Source: Populus alba
Taxonomy: Eukaryota; Streptophyta; Magnoliopsida; Malpighiales; Salicaceae
DNA: 64,000 bases
Assembly (NCBI RefSeq): GCF_005239225.2
Contig: NC_133300.1
Location: forward strand, 18,527,584 to 18,591,583
Direction: 5' to 3'
The notes below the pieces were generated by a model. The model had not been told where the DNA came from. It was given only the letters and a program-made list of their open reading frames with translations, and ran no database searches. Of this stretch, positions 51,360 to 63,623 are shown one piece after another; position 1 is the first letter of the stretch; every line of letters begins with the position of its first letter. Both the position numbers and the translations under genes were made by a program.

Positions 51360-52109
51360 TGAAGAAATCCCATCTAACTCACCCACGAAACTCTACATTT
51401 TATAATGGTAGTTGAATTAGTGGCCGCTCTACTTTTCTAATGGTAAGATCATGACTGTCCTGAACAAGAGCAAGCAAAGATTAGTTTTGTCCCAAATTTC
51501 CTCTCTTGTGGAGGTGGAGCATTTCAATGGCTAGAGAAGTTTCTGCAAGTTCTTCTTCTGTTTTAGCCTTCCTTCCTCTTCACGCTGTATTTTTCATAGA
51601 TAAATAGAGAAAGTAGTTCATAGGAAACATAAACTATTATTTACAACTCCAAGGGAGAATTAATTAGCATTCCACGAAGCCATGGTCAGAGAATACACTA
51701 CACCAGATAATGGGCTTAAACTGTGTAGATCCTTTGGCAACTTATACATTCCTTATTGGGCCAAGCACCAAAACACATTTAATTACAGGCAAGAGAATCT
51801 AAAAAAAATAATAATATATAATTACACCCTTGGATTATCATGTTAACCTCTCTTTGTAGATAGTCCCTAAAAATCTTGGGGGTAAGAGAAGTTTTTTTTA
51901 TATATATACATAGGTAACACTAGCTCACTCAAAAGTATATATGTAAAGGAAACTAATTCAAAGATACCTGATCATAAAAAAAAAAAAAAAAATTTTCACT
52001 ATCATTTCAACATAACAAATTAAAAATATTTTTTAAGAAGCAGATGAGATGATGTGAGTTGAGAATAACTGAATGTCTTAGGTTTGGCCTTAGCCAACCT
52101 TTTCTATTT

Positions 52110-52830
52110 ATATATGTTATTCTTTTCGGTGAACTCGCTTCTAGTTTTCTAATTGCTTGGGCAAGGAAAAGGCAACACCTACGTATGATTCAAATATAAC
52201 TGTTAAAATAAGTTAAAAAAATATCAAAATAGTATGCTTATATTTTGTGTGATTGAAAGATCAAAAAAATCATAAATGTGATAAAATTATATTACAAATC
52301 TATTTAAACATTTTAATATAATCAACAACTGAATTTTCATATCTATTTGTTATCTATAGTTACCCATTTTGGGCCTACATAAACAAAAAATTTAAAATAA
52401 AGAAAAAGAGAAAATACAAAAAAAAACTAAAAAAAATATATGAGCATACCAAAATGGCTAAGAAATTGCCGAAAATTAGCTGAGGAAGATCAAATATACA
52501 AGATAAAAAAAAAAACTACAAAAAAATTGACAATGTATTTTTAACCAATGAAGGCTTTATATATTAACAAAGAAAAATCAATTTGAGGAGGAAAATTTAA
52601 AATTAAATGTTTAAGTACTCAGTTGGAATTTAAGGTTTATTTAAATTGATTGAGGACTTAATTGCAAGAAAAATTAAATTTTAAAAGTCAGTTTAGATTT
52701 TAATTATAAAAAATTAAAGTCTAAGTGTCAAATTGTAATTTTTAAGAGTTAGTTTGGTCAGATAAGAGAATTAATTGTATAAATATTAAAATTTGATAAG
52801 CAATTAAAAATATAAAGATTGTGAAGAAAT
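52110..52830. repeat. Second, shortened copy of the 45705-46870 block
   Basis: Starts TATGTTATTCTTTTCGGTGAA and continues as at 45705, with an internal deletion after AACACCTACGTATGATTC. It includes the GTTACCCATTTTGGG U3-like start near 52358. Confidence 0.75.
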
Positions 52831-54936
52831 ACTGGTTAATTGCAGAAATTGCCGAATGAATGCTTGTTGTATGAACTTGGGAAGTGTGTTGACCTATTTA
52901 CACACTGAATTCTGCAATGCGAATTGAAAGTAGAAGTTGGGGGCAACCAAGTAGACAGTGGTTCTGCTTTTCAGGTTGGAAATCCAACGGTGATCAGTAG
53001 AAAAGATTCGCTTTTCTATATTTGTTTTAATTTTTTAATTTTTTTATTATTTTATTTATTTTAATATCAGATTTGATTTTTTTAATTGATATTTATTTTA
53101 TTTTTCATCTCTTTTAATTAACTTTCTTTTCAATTTTCATACTTACTTTTTTTATAAAAAAGAAAAATGATCCCAATGCTTTTCATTATAATTTCTTTAG
53201 GTTTTATTTATCTTCTTAATTGATTTTTTTTTCAGATTCATCTCTCGTTATTTGATTTTATTTAATTTTCATGTCAATATTAATTTTTATTTTTTCGATC
53301 ATTGTTTTTTAACCTGACTTGAGAGTTAATCCCAAACAAGTTCTGAATCACATATTGAAGTTCTGAATCACATATCGAGGGGGTTGGTCAAGGATACTCA
53401 AATAGACTTAGCCTAAAAAAATATCCAATGGGTTTTAAAAAAAATTCATAAAGAGTTTGTGTTATTTTTTTAATCATGGTTTTAAAAACTAGTCTGGAGG
53501 TCACCGCTGTGTAAATCTTGGGTCACAAATCAAGTGGGTTGGTCAGGGTTACATGAACAACTATTTTTTTTTTATTTTACAAATATGTAAAAATGATATT
53601 ATTTTGGTTACAAATTTTTAAAAAAATCAATAGGTTTTAATAAAATTTTAAAAAATAAATTCAATGAGTTTTAAAAAATCTACAAAGAATTTAATGAAAA
53701 AAATTGAATCCTTATTCTTTTGATCGTGATTTTTAAACCTAGCCTAGAGATTGATCCTAAGTAACTCCTGGGTCACAAGTCAAGTACGTTGATCAAGGTT
53801 GCCTAGATTAACTGATTTTTTATTTTGCAAAAATATCAAAATTACATTGTTTTGATAAAGATTTAACAAATAAAATCAACAAGTTTTAAAAAAATTAAAA
53901 AAAAAATATTCCTTGTTCATTTGATTTTTTAATTAATTATTTTATTTCATTCGTTAGTATTTAGTTTATTGGGGATTTTATGTAAAATCTCTGGGCGAAA
54001 AATCATAAATTGACTAATTTCATGTAAAACAAAAATTCGTAACTCCTGATTGGGTTATCAGAAAATTTGTTTGAAGTCTTTTAATATGATGTCTTAGCTT
54101 GGGTTAAAATTTCATAACTTTTGGATGAAATTTAGAAATTTGACGAAAAATCATAATTTAACTAGTTTATGTTATTGAACATAATTTTTAGGTCGACCAT
54201 CGGATTGAGCTGAAATTTTATGAGAAACTTTAAAATATATTGAATAAAATTTGGTTAAAATTTTAAGATGAACGGAGTTGGGTAGTGCTAATAAAAAAAA
54301 TAAAGACCGTCAAATAGAGACAAAAATACTCATTAAGGGTAGAATGATTATTTGACATTGAAAAGGAAACAAATAAGCTCTCCTTCCCTTTTATTAACTA
54401 CCGACTAGGCAAAAGAAAAAATATGAAAAGGAAAAATAGAAAAGAACATGAGAGAAAAGTAAGGAAAAACAATAAAAAAAAATTGAGAGAATAACTTTAT
54501 AAACTTGCAAGTTCAACTTATAAAACACTAAATCAAGTAAATGAAGGAGGAATTGAGAAGGGGGAATTTGGCTAACTTTGAAAGAGAAGAGAAATTGAAA
54601 GAAAAGCAATAGGTAAGCATAAGAAGTTTGGATTTAATGTTTGATTTAGATGTTTTCTTGAGCTTATTTGATTAAGTTAGGAAGTAATTTCATGGAATTT
54701 TACCTTAGTTTCCCTTAAATCCTTGATTCTTGAACTTAGGGTTATTATGTGAATTTGGGGGAATTATGAGGGGAAGGGAAAATGATGAAATTGAAGTGGA
54801 ATAGAATGAAAACAAGTTGAAATAACAAGTAAATGAAGAAAATTTTGGGGGAGGAAAAAAAACATCACATTCGGCCAAATGAAGAAAAAAGTGGGAGAAT
54901 GAGTTTTGATGTTAATGTTTAGAAAAACCATGTTTA
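52831..54936. other. AT-rich, probably old retrotransposon sequence
   Basis: No open coding region with recognisable domains. Repeated phrases near 53330-53830 (ATCCTAAGTAACTCCTGGGTCACAAG-like text in three variants) and the absence of genes suggest decayed repeats. The stretch continues after the nested solo LTR at 57221. Confidence 0.4.
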
Positions 54937-54941
54937 ATCAT

Positions 54942-57215
54942 TGTCGCACGTCGGAAAATCCACGCGGCATCGGCTGGCGATTTTTACATGTTCTTCCCAT
55001 TTTAAATCTACAATGTAAATCTATCTATATCTATTTGGCGAATATAGGAAGACAAGAAGATATTGTCTTTTGTGGGTGGAAAATGGAATGAGAGTCGCCA
55101 CCTAGTATTTTGGTCACTAGGAACCCTAACTGGTCTCAGAGATCGGGTACGGGGACTGGTTGCGTAAAAAGAAGGTATTAGCACCCCAAATACGCCCTAC
55201 CTAAGGTAAGCTGCATTATTTTATTGTCTGATAAAATCTAAGGTCTTTTCAGGTTTTCCTAGTTGCTGGTATGGTTTAAGAAAAGTCCTCCTTGGTAAGG
55301 AGATCCTTATCTTAATGGGTAATTCTGACGATAACAAAAGAATTTAATATTTGGAATACGTCTTACGTATAAGATCATAACCTCAAATATTAAAAGAAAA
55401 CACAATAATTTTTTTGAAATTTTTGAAATATTGGCCTAGTTCTCATGGCTTGAATAAACTGGTTATTAAAGCCAAAATGCATGCTAATACATATATTGTT
55501 TTGAAATTTCCTTTGTTGTGTGAAAATATGATGTTATAATATTTATATATATATATTGGAGAGACTAGGCTGTATGCATGAAAACAAAATATTTTTTGGA
55601 AAATATTTGTTTTTTTATGTTTTAACAAAAATCAGGTATTTTAATACTGGGTTTGTATTCTTACGGTATAAAAATACAAACCAATATTAATCCACCCTAA
55701 TAAAAATATGCAGGAAAAATCAACAATATTTTTAAAGATTTTTTTTAGAATTTTTTTTGAAAGCAAAAACATTTTTTATTTTGAAAATCTTTGATGTTTT
55801 GACGAAAACCGGGCATTTTAATAATGAATTTATATCTCTACGGTATAGAAATACAAACCATTATTAAGCCATTTTGACAAAAATGCAAGCAAATCAACAA
55901 TATTTTCCAAAGATTTTTTCGGAATATATTTTTTAAAGAAAAAATATACATATATATACACATATATAATATAATAATACACACACACACACACACATAT
56001 ATATAATTCACGTCCTGCGTGAACAGTAGGACGTGAATTATATTTCACGCCTACTGTTCATGCAGTGAACAGTAGGTAAGGAGGAAGAAGAAGAAGAAAA
56101 GGAGGAAAGGAAGAGGAAGGAGGAGGAAAGGAAGAGGGGCTCACTTGGCCGAAGGGGTTGTGGCTGCTATGATGAGGTGGTTCAGCCGGTGGTTGCAGCG
56201 GTGGAGTTGGAGGAAGACGGCGTCGGTTTCCTGTTGCAGAGGAAGAAAGAAGAAGAAAAATCTGCAGAAATTGGGCGAAAATGCTGGTTTTTGGCTGACT
56301 TTGGACCCGAATTTCTCCTCCCTCAGATCATCAAATCCGACTCTATTTATACGCTATGGAAGAGGGCAATCTTTTCTACGTTGTGGAAAAATTTCAGCAC
56401 TTGATTCAGTTGGGAAGCATCTCAACCGTTGGCTCAAATTGTACACCTCGAGCTGCCAAATTTGGCAGCTCCAGGCTGTGAACTGCTCGAGGTGGCCACT
56501 TTGAGCCACTCAACGGAGCTGTTTCTAACTTTTTCGACCCGACCAGACCATTCTCTGGGATAAAGGGGTTTCATGTGGACATGTTGGTGCACGTTTTGTC
56601 GGATTTGGAGGCCACACGAGCCGGAAAATGTGCCTGGAAAGCAGCCACTCAGGCAGCTTTTTGAGGAAGAAAGTGAACAGTAACAGGCGACGTGTCGCCT
56701 GGTTTCCCTGCGCCGTTTTTTAAATTAGTCCTCCAGTTTTCAATTTCTTCAATTTGACCCCGGATCAATCCAATACAGCCCCCCTATTTACGCGCCTTTT
56801 CCAAATTGGTCCCTGGTTTCGGATTTTCTCAATTAAGTCCCTAATTGGCCATTAAACTTCAATCTTTATGCAATTAAGCCCCTGATTTGACTTAATAAAT
56901 TCCTAAAAATTATAATTTGGCCCCAGAACTTTAATTTCTTCTAATTAAAGCCCAAATTGACTTAAAAATCAATTTTTCTTGCAATCAAATCCCCTATAAA
57001 TCCAATTAAAAATCCAATTAAGTCCATAAACATCCAAATTTGGGCCCTCATCCTTCAAGAATATACTGTCAAAAATCCAATCTTTGTATTTTTATACTCC
57101 TTGACCAATTTTCTGACCATTTTCTGAGCGCTTCTGCCTCCTGTTATTTTTCTAACCTCTTTTGGCTATTTATTTTATTTTTATTTTTGTGGGGACCGGA
57201 AAATGGGTTACAACA
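54942..57215 (-). mobile_element. Solo LTR 3 (2274 bp), minus orientation, TSD ATCAT
   Basis: On the minus strand it starts TGTTGTAACCC (57215) and ends GTGCGACA (54942). ATCAT flanks it at 54937-54941 and 57216-57220. It matches LTRs 1 and 2 in the U3 (AGGAGGCAGAAGCGCTCAG, GGACCAATTTGG) and in the tail (GTGACCAAAATACTAGGTGG near 55090-55115). A TATA-like GTATAAATAG lies near 56343-56352. The leader differs from LTR 2: it has (AC)n/(AT)n tracts and two perfect hairpins in place of the TGGGCC array. No coding domains or second LTR. Confidence 0.92.
56006..56076. repeat. Two adjacent perfect 11-bp-stem hairpins in solo LTR 3
   Basis: The first has stems ATTCACGTCCT (56006-56016) and AGGACGTGAAT (56028-56038) with an 11-nt loop. 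The second has stems CCTACTGTTCA (56050-56060) and TGAACAGTAGG (56066-56076) with the loop TGCAG. GAACAGTAGG words link the two. Confidence 0.95.
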
Positions 57216-57912
57216 ATCATGATATTTGAAAATGTAAGAAAGACTAAATGAAGAAATAACATTTAAGTTGAGAAAAAAAAATAAGTAAATTCAAATTAAA
57301 AGAGAAATAAACTAGTTAAAAGAAAACATGAATACAAGATGTCTAGATTGTGTTTTGAATATAGTTCTTATAGATATTTAGATAAAATAAATAATATGAT
57401 GTGAGGGCATAAATAATAGAAGGATTATTTGATGAAGGAATTATGAACATAAAGTAATAAAAGAAGTAACTTGAGTTAACTATGAGGTTGTATATAAAAT
57501 AAGGATGTTATGTTTGAGAATGAATTTTTAGTGGAATAAATTACAAATAAAATATTACATGCTTTGTGTTTCGGCACATAAGAAAAATATTGATGGACCA
57601 ATGATATAATGACACTTGATTGATTCAAGAGTTGTGTCTGGAGCTGGTTATCAGACAGGAGGAGCTGGGTCATCCCGAGCAAAAAGTAGGTGATTTGTCA
57701 TCTTATTCTGTAATTTTTAGTTTCCCTAAATATCTATGTTGTTTATTTAATTGATGTTAAAAGAATGAAGCAAATGAATAATTTGAGTTATGATTATGTG
57801 AATTATCGGTAAACTATGTGAAGTTATCGGGTTTATTGGTTAATAAAGAGGTTAACCGGATATGGAGTAATTCGTATGGAATTACCGGATTGTTTGGCCA
57901 ACAAAAGAAGTT

Positions 57913-60738
57913 GGCTGGATGCTTGGTAATTTGAATGGATTTACTGGATTGATTATCTAACAAAAGAGGTTAGTTGGATGCTAGAAAATTCATATGTAAT
58001 TTTTAGATTGATTTTGGTAACCGAAATGGGTTAGCTGGATTTTTAGGTAATTAAAAAAATTACCGGGTTTATTGATTAACAAAAAGGTTAACTAGATAAA
58101 GAGTAATTCATATGGAATTACCGGATTAATTGGCTAACAAAAGAGGTTAGTCGGATGATGGGTAATTCGAATGGAATTACTGGATCTATTGGTAACCGAG
58201 AAAGGAATATCAAATTTCTGAGTAATTATATGAAAGTGTTAGTTTTATTTGGTAATTAAGATGAGTTAGCTAGATTTTTAAGTTTTGAAAAGATTATGTA
58301 AATTAAGGGATTGAGTTAGATTGAAGTAGAAGTATTAAATTTCAAAGGTTAAGAGTAAATATTTAATATTAGACTAATATAGTGAGTAAGCTAATTAATA
58401 TGGTTATTGTTGAAATAGGTACACTGCGAGGTGATGCAAATCGTTAGATGTAGGAATTTTTCCTATTTATGAATTACCATTTTGAAATGTAATATTCATG
58501 TTTTTACTTTCAGTGTAAATCCTCGTGCTGTAAAAATCAAGTAGAAGGTGTAATATATATATATATATATAGTTGTTATTATTACCAAATCATTTTCAAA
58601 ATGATAAATTAAGATTTTAATATAAATATAATATGACTCTTAATCTTAATGTGTAAGCTAATTAATATGGTTATTGTTGAAACAAGTACACCGTGAGGTG
58701 CTGCAAATCGTTAGATGTAGGAATTTTTCCTGTTTATAAATTATCATTTTGAAATGTAATATTCATGTCTTTACTTCAGTGTAAATCCTCTTGTGTTGTA
58801 AAAATCAAGTAGAAGGTGTAATTAATATATATATATATATATAGTTGTTAGTATGACCAAATCATTTTCAAAATGATAAGATAAGATTTTAATATAAATA
58901 TAATATGACTCTTAATCTTAATGTTGTATTCATGTAGTTTAAAGACATACATGTATTTAGTTAGCATTTATTACTTTTAATGATGAATTTGTTATCTTTT
59001 GAATTGTTTTAGTAGTACTTTTATGTTGATTTACCAATTGATATTATGAGACTTGAATATATTGATAAGTATAAGTATTGAGTTATTGTTTGATGAACGG
59101 AATGTGATCCAGGATGATTGGATCAAGATGGAAGTTGTAATGACATATACTAGAAGTGTTGTTGATAACTTGGTACCAACAAAAATAGAGGAAACTTTGC
59201 CGAAATTTTCAAAAAAAAAAATCCATAATTTTAGACATATTATCCAATACTTGATATTTGTAAAGAAATATTGGAGATTTCATGACATTATAATTTGAGG
59301 ATATTACATTTTACTTTGTAATTTTTTCAGGTTTACCTGTTATATTATAACATGGTGTTGACTTTATAACCAGGATCAAAAGTTTAAAATGGTAACTTTA
59401 GGGGACTTAAGTTTTTTTAACATATTTTTAAAATTTTGTTTTTTAACATTTAATTAGTTATGAATTAGATTTTATTATTATTTTTTTTAATCTCGATTTT
59501 ATATTTAGAGTCACGGATTTAATGGGTTCATCTAATTTTTATTTATATCCTAAATGTTAATTTTTTATTAATTCAGTTTATCTACCATTATTGTTTTTTA
59601 TTTAAGTATTATTAGATTAGCTTAAATTATAAACTGTTGACTCAATGAATTAATTCTTTGATTTTTTTTTAATCTTGAATTTCGCATGAAATTTTTTTTA
59701 TATTCAGAAAAAAATAACTCGACTTTTGAATTACCAGAAACTCTAAAACATGTTGGAATTCTATTATATATAAACTCTTGATCAAGAGACAATGGACTGC
59801 AGACTCACACAGTTGATTCTCGCGACTTTTGAAAGCCACTTTGGTTTCGTGTAGGCTTTGGATTTTCTAAATGCTTAGAGAGGCTTGGAAAAACAGGCCA
59901 CCGGCTTGGAAATAGTTGAAGAAACAGGCCGAGAGGCAATGAGCTTACACAGCTGATTTTCAAGTTCTAGAAGCTGTGTTCGAGTAATAAGTTTGAGATG
60001 TTACTGTAGTTATTTTTTAAAATATTTTTTATTTTTAAAAAATTATTTTTATATTAATATATCAAAATTATCTAAAAATATATTAATTTAAAACAAAAAA
60101 AAATAATTTTTTTAAAAACATTTCTAAAATATAATACCCCACACATCCTTCAGCAGCGGCATGCCTTAGGCATGGGGAGGGGGGTTGTCAAATTTGCTGC
60201 TCCAGTAAGCTTAGAAATCCTTGGAAAAGATGGCCAGTTGTCGGTGTCATCTTGATGGTGCATTAGATGCTTTGACAACTTGCCTTTGTATTTGCCGGTG
60301 AATAACTACAAACAATCTCTCTCTCAACCATATTTGCCGGTGCATTAGATGCTTTGACAACCTGCCTTTGTATTGTCATAATTGATGTGAGAGAAATACA
60401 CAGTTCGCCAACGAGAGAGGAGCATAAAGTAAATGCATAGCTAGTCAAGTCTGCACCGTGTGGAGCCCAAGCGACATGGCCAGCGCGGGAAGAAGACTTT
60501 TACAAACCAATAAGCAAATTCAAGTAGACAAAACACAGCCATTTCTCTGAAGCTTCAATAGCAGAAGAAAAGCTCATCACCATACACTTTCACCTTTGCC
60601 ATTTCTCATCTCACACTGCTCTTTCTACTCAATATTTACTTTCCCGTTTCTTGCTCACATCCCCTGCTTTTAGTTTTCCTCGCATCTTCTCTACTTCTTC
60701 TTCTCAACATCCATTTCTTTTCCATTCCAAGGCAAGCT
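57913..60738 (+). repeat. Upstream block of the CNL segmental duplication (right copy)
   Basis: Matches 2405-5262 nearly throughout, including the inner tandem duplication (58386 and 58653), the AT-rich MITE-like patch near 60008-60140 and the short repeats before the gene. Here the sequence continues leftward past 57913 (to at least 57780, with more GGTTAACCGGAT-type repeats) without the LTR inserted in the left copy. Positions 57221-57780 are AT-rich with no gene. Confidence 0.85.
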
Positions 60739-63623
60739 ATGGCTGATGCAATTGTTTCTGCTCTCACGAGTACAATCATGGGGAACTTGAATTCCTCAAT
60801 TCTTCAAGAGCTTGGACTTGCTGAGAGCCTAGAGACTGACCTTGAACATCTCGAGCGCACGTTCAGAACTACTCAAGCTGTGCTCCATGTAGGGATTACG
60901 GACACCACCTATCTCCACATTGGTATGATATTGTCCACTTTGGGCCTAAGCCCTCATGGATTTGCTCTTGGGCTATACCCCAAAAGGCCTCATACCAATG
61001 GAGATATTTGTCCATCTTTATATACCCTTGATCCTCCCCATTTCTAGCCAATGTGGGACTTTGGTTGCATACCCAACAATCCTCCCCTCAAACAAAGGAT
61101 CACCGAGCCTCCCCTCAAACGATCATTTATCCGTCCACTCTCTATCAACCATGATTCTTCATTCTCCACTTCATCGTGTTGGGGTCAGGACACGTCCATG
61201 AAGCATCCGGAGAGCACTACCTGATTTGAGAGTTTTTGCTCTTTCTAGGTCAACTCCTCTTCACCGTGTTGGAGCCAGGACACGTCCGTGAAGCACCTGG
61301 AGCACACCGCCTATCCAAGAGCTGATCCACGGATTACACGTGATTTGCTTGGGGGGCCCACCACCTTTTGTTCGGCATTCCGAGGATTCATCCATCATGG
61401 CTAACTCCGGGGCAAGGCTCTGATACCACTTGTAGGGATTACGGACACCACCTATCTCCACATTGGTATGATATTGTCCACTTTGGGCCTAAGCCCTCAT
61501 GGATTTGCTCTTGGGCTATACCCCAAAAGGCCTCATACCAATGGAGATATTTGTCCATCTTTATATACCCTTGATCCTCCCCATTTCTAGCCAATGTGGG
61601 ACTTTGGTTGCATACCCAACACTCCAGGATGCAGAGGTGAAGCAGTGGAAGGACGAGGCTATAAAGGTGTGGCTCAGACACCTCAAGGATGCAGCTTATG
61701 ATGTTGATGATTTGCTAGATGAGTTTGCCATTGAAGCTCAGTGGCATCAGCAGGGAAGAGATCTCAAAAATCGACTAAGATCCTTCTTTTCGATCAATCA
61801 TAATCCACTTGTTTTTCGACCAAGAATGGCGCATAAATTGAAAAATGTGAGAGAAAAACTGGCTGCCATTGCCGATGAGAAAAACAAGTTCAATTTAATA
61901 CCACGAGTTGGGGACATAGCAGCTGAGACCTACGATGGACGGCTTACCAGCTCAATCGTGAATGAATCAGAAATTTACGGAAGAGGCAAGGAGAAAGAGG
62001 AACTAGTCAACATCCTGCTCTCTAATGCAGACAATCTCCCTATTTATGCTATATGGGGAATGGGGGGACTAGGGAAAACAACACTTTCTCAAATGGCCTA
62101 CAATGAAGAAAGGGTTAAACAGCAATTCAGTTTGAGGATGTGGGTGTGTGTATCTACTGATTTCGATGTAAGGAGATTAACATGAGCCATCATAGAGTCA
62201 ATTGATGGTACTTCATGTGATGTTCAAGAATTGGATCCCTTGCAACAACGCCTCCAACAAAAGTTAACTGGAAAAAAGTTTTTGCTTGTATTAGATGATG
62301 TGTGGGATGATTATGATGATAGGTGGAATGAATTGAAAGAGGTATTAAGGTCCGGAGCAAAAGGTAGTGCTGTGTTAGTAACTACGCGTATTGAGATGGT
62401 TGCTCGCAGAATGGCAACAGCTTTTGTCCAGCACATGGGGAGATTGTCTGAAGAAGATTCTTGGCATTTGTTTCAACGGCTTGCATTTGGGATGAGAAGG
62501 AAAGAGGAGTGGGCACACCTGGAAGACATTGGAGTATCAATAGTGAAGAAGTGTGGTGGTGTTCCTTTAGCTATAAAGGCACTCGGGAACCTAATGCGGC
62601 TTAAAGAGAATGAAGATCAGTGGATAGCTGTCAAAGAAAGTGAGATTTGGGATCTAAGAGAAGAAGCAAGCAAGATTTTACCTGCTTTGAGGCTGAGTTA
62701 CACTAATCTATCACCACATCTGAAGCAATGCTTTGCTTTTTGCGCAATATTTCCAAAAGATCAGGTGATGAGGAGGGAGGAGCTGATTGCTTTGTGGATG
62801 GCAAATGAATTTATTTCTTGCAGAAGAGAAATGGATTTGCACGTCATGGGTATTGAGATATTCAATGAGCTAGTGGGAAGGTCATTTCTGCAAGAGGTCG
62901 AGGATGATGGATTTGGCAACATAACATGTAAAATGCATGATCTTATGCATGATCTTGCACAGTCCATTATGAATAGAGAATGTTGTTTGATTGAGGGCAA
63001 TACAAAGTTCCAGATTTCCAAAACAGTTCGTCATGTGGGTGCTTACGAGACATCATTCTTTGCTCCAGAAGACAAGGATATCAAATCTCGGTCTCTGCGA
63101 TCAATTTTGCTTTCTAAATGTTCTGCTTCCCCACGCCTTGTGAGTGATGCTCTTCACCTCTTTTTCACTCAACAGAAGCATCTAAGAGCCTTAGATATAA
63201 ATATTTACACCAGTTATACATTGCTAAAATCAATTTGTAATTTGAAACATCTAAGGTTTCTAGATGTCTCCTTTTCGTTCATCCAAAAATTGCCTGAATC
63301 AATCACCTCCCTTCAAAACCTCCAAACGCTAAATATGAGAGATTGCCAGAGACTTGTCCAATTACCAAAAGATATGAAGCACGTGAAAAGTCTCGTAAAT
63401 CTTGACCTCACGGATTGCTATTCCCTTCGATTTATGCCTGCTGGAATGGGGCAATTGATATGCCTGCGAAAACTTACTTTGTTCATTGTGGGTAAGGAGG
63501 ATGGTCGTCACATAGGGGAGCTGGAAAGGCTGAATAATCTCGCTGGTGAATTGAGCATCATGGATCTTGTTAATGTTAAGAATTTAACAGATGCCAGAAG
63601 TGCCAATTTGAAGATGAAGACAG
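60739..63623 (+). pseudogene. CC-NBS-LRR gene copy (CNL2), multiply disrupted
   Basis: Same start and N-terminal half as CNL1 with few changes. Lesions: a 734-bp TRIM in the coiled-coil region after codon 48 (60888-61621); an in-frame TGA at 62183-62185 where CNL1 has AGA, just after RNBS-A; and a Copia element inserted at 63624 in the LRR region, beyond which the window shows only Copia. P-loop GMGGLGKTT, kinase-2 [23 protein letters not shown] and MHD motifs are all still readable. The part just after MHD (about 62968-63290) is much more diverged from CNL1 than the sequence on either side. The long open stretches between lesions suggest recent inactivation. Confidence 0.93.
60888..61621 (-). 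mobile_element. TRIM retrotransposon (734 bp), TSD CTCCA
   Basis: Two 191-bp LTRs (60888-61078 and 61431-61621), in which I found no differences by eye, enclose a 352-bp non-coding interior. CTCCA flanks it at 60883-60887 and 61622-61626; CNL1 shows the empty site near 5408. On the minus strand each LTR starts TGTTGGGTATGC and has a TATATAAAGATGG promoter-like box. The 5' LTR (right) is followed by AGTGGTATCAGAGCC, a perfect match to the initiator methionine tRNA primer site with flanking bases. The 3' LTR (left) is preceded by the purine tract GTTTGAGGGGAGGAT. The interior holds a direct repeat with GTGTTGG and CCAGGACACGTCC near 61175 and 61265. No protein is encoded, so it must have moved with proteins from another element. 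Confidence 0.95.

Noticed and set aside
59053..59298. 81-codon open frame with a matching version near 3600
   Set aside because: The left copy has a frameshift in the A-rich run, and the sequence (GATAACTTGGTACC, CTGCCGAAATTTTC) recurs in LTR-like DNA at the window start, so it is retrotransposon-derived.
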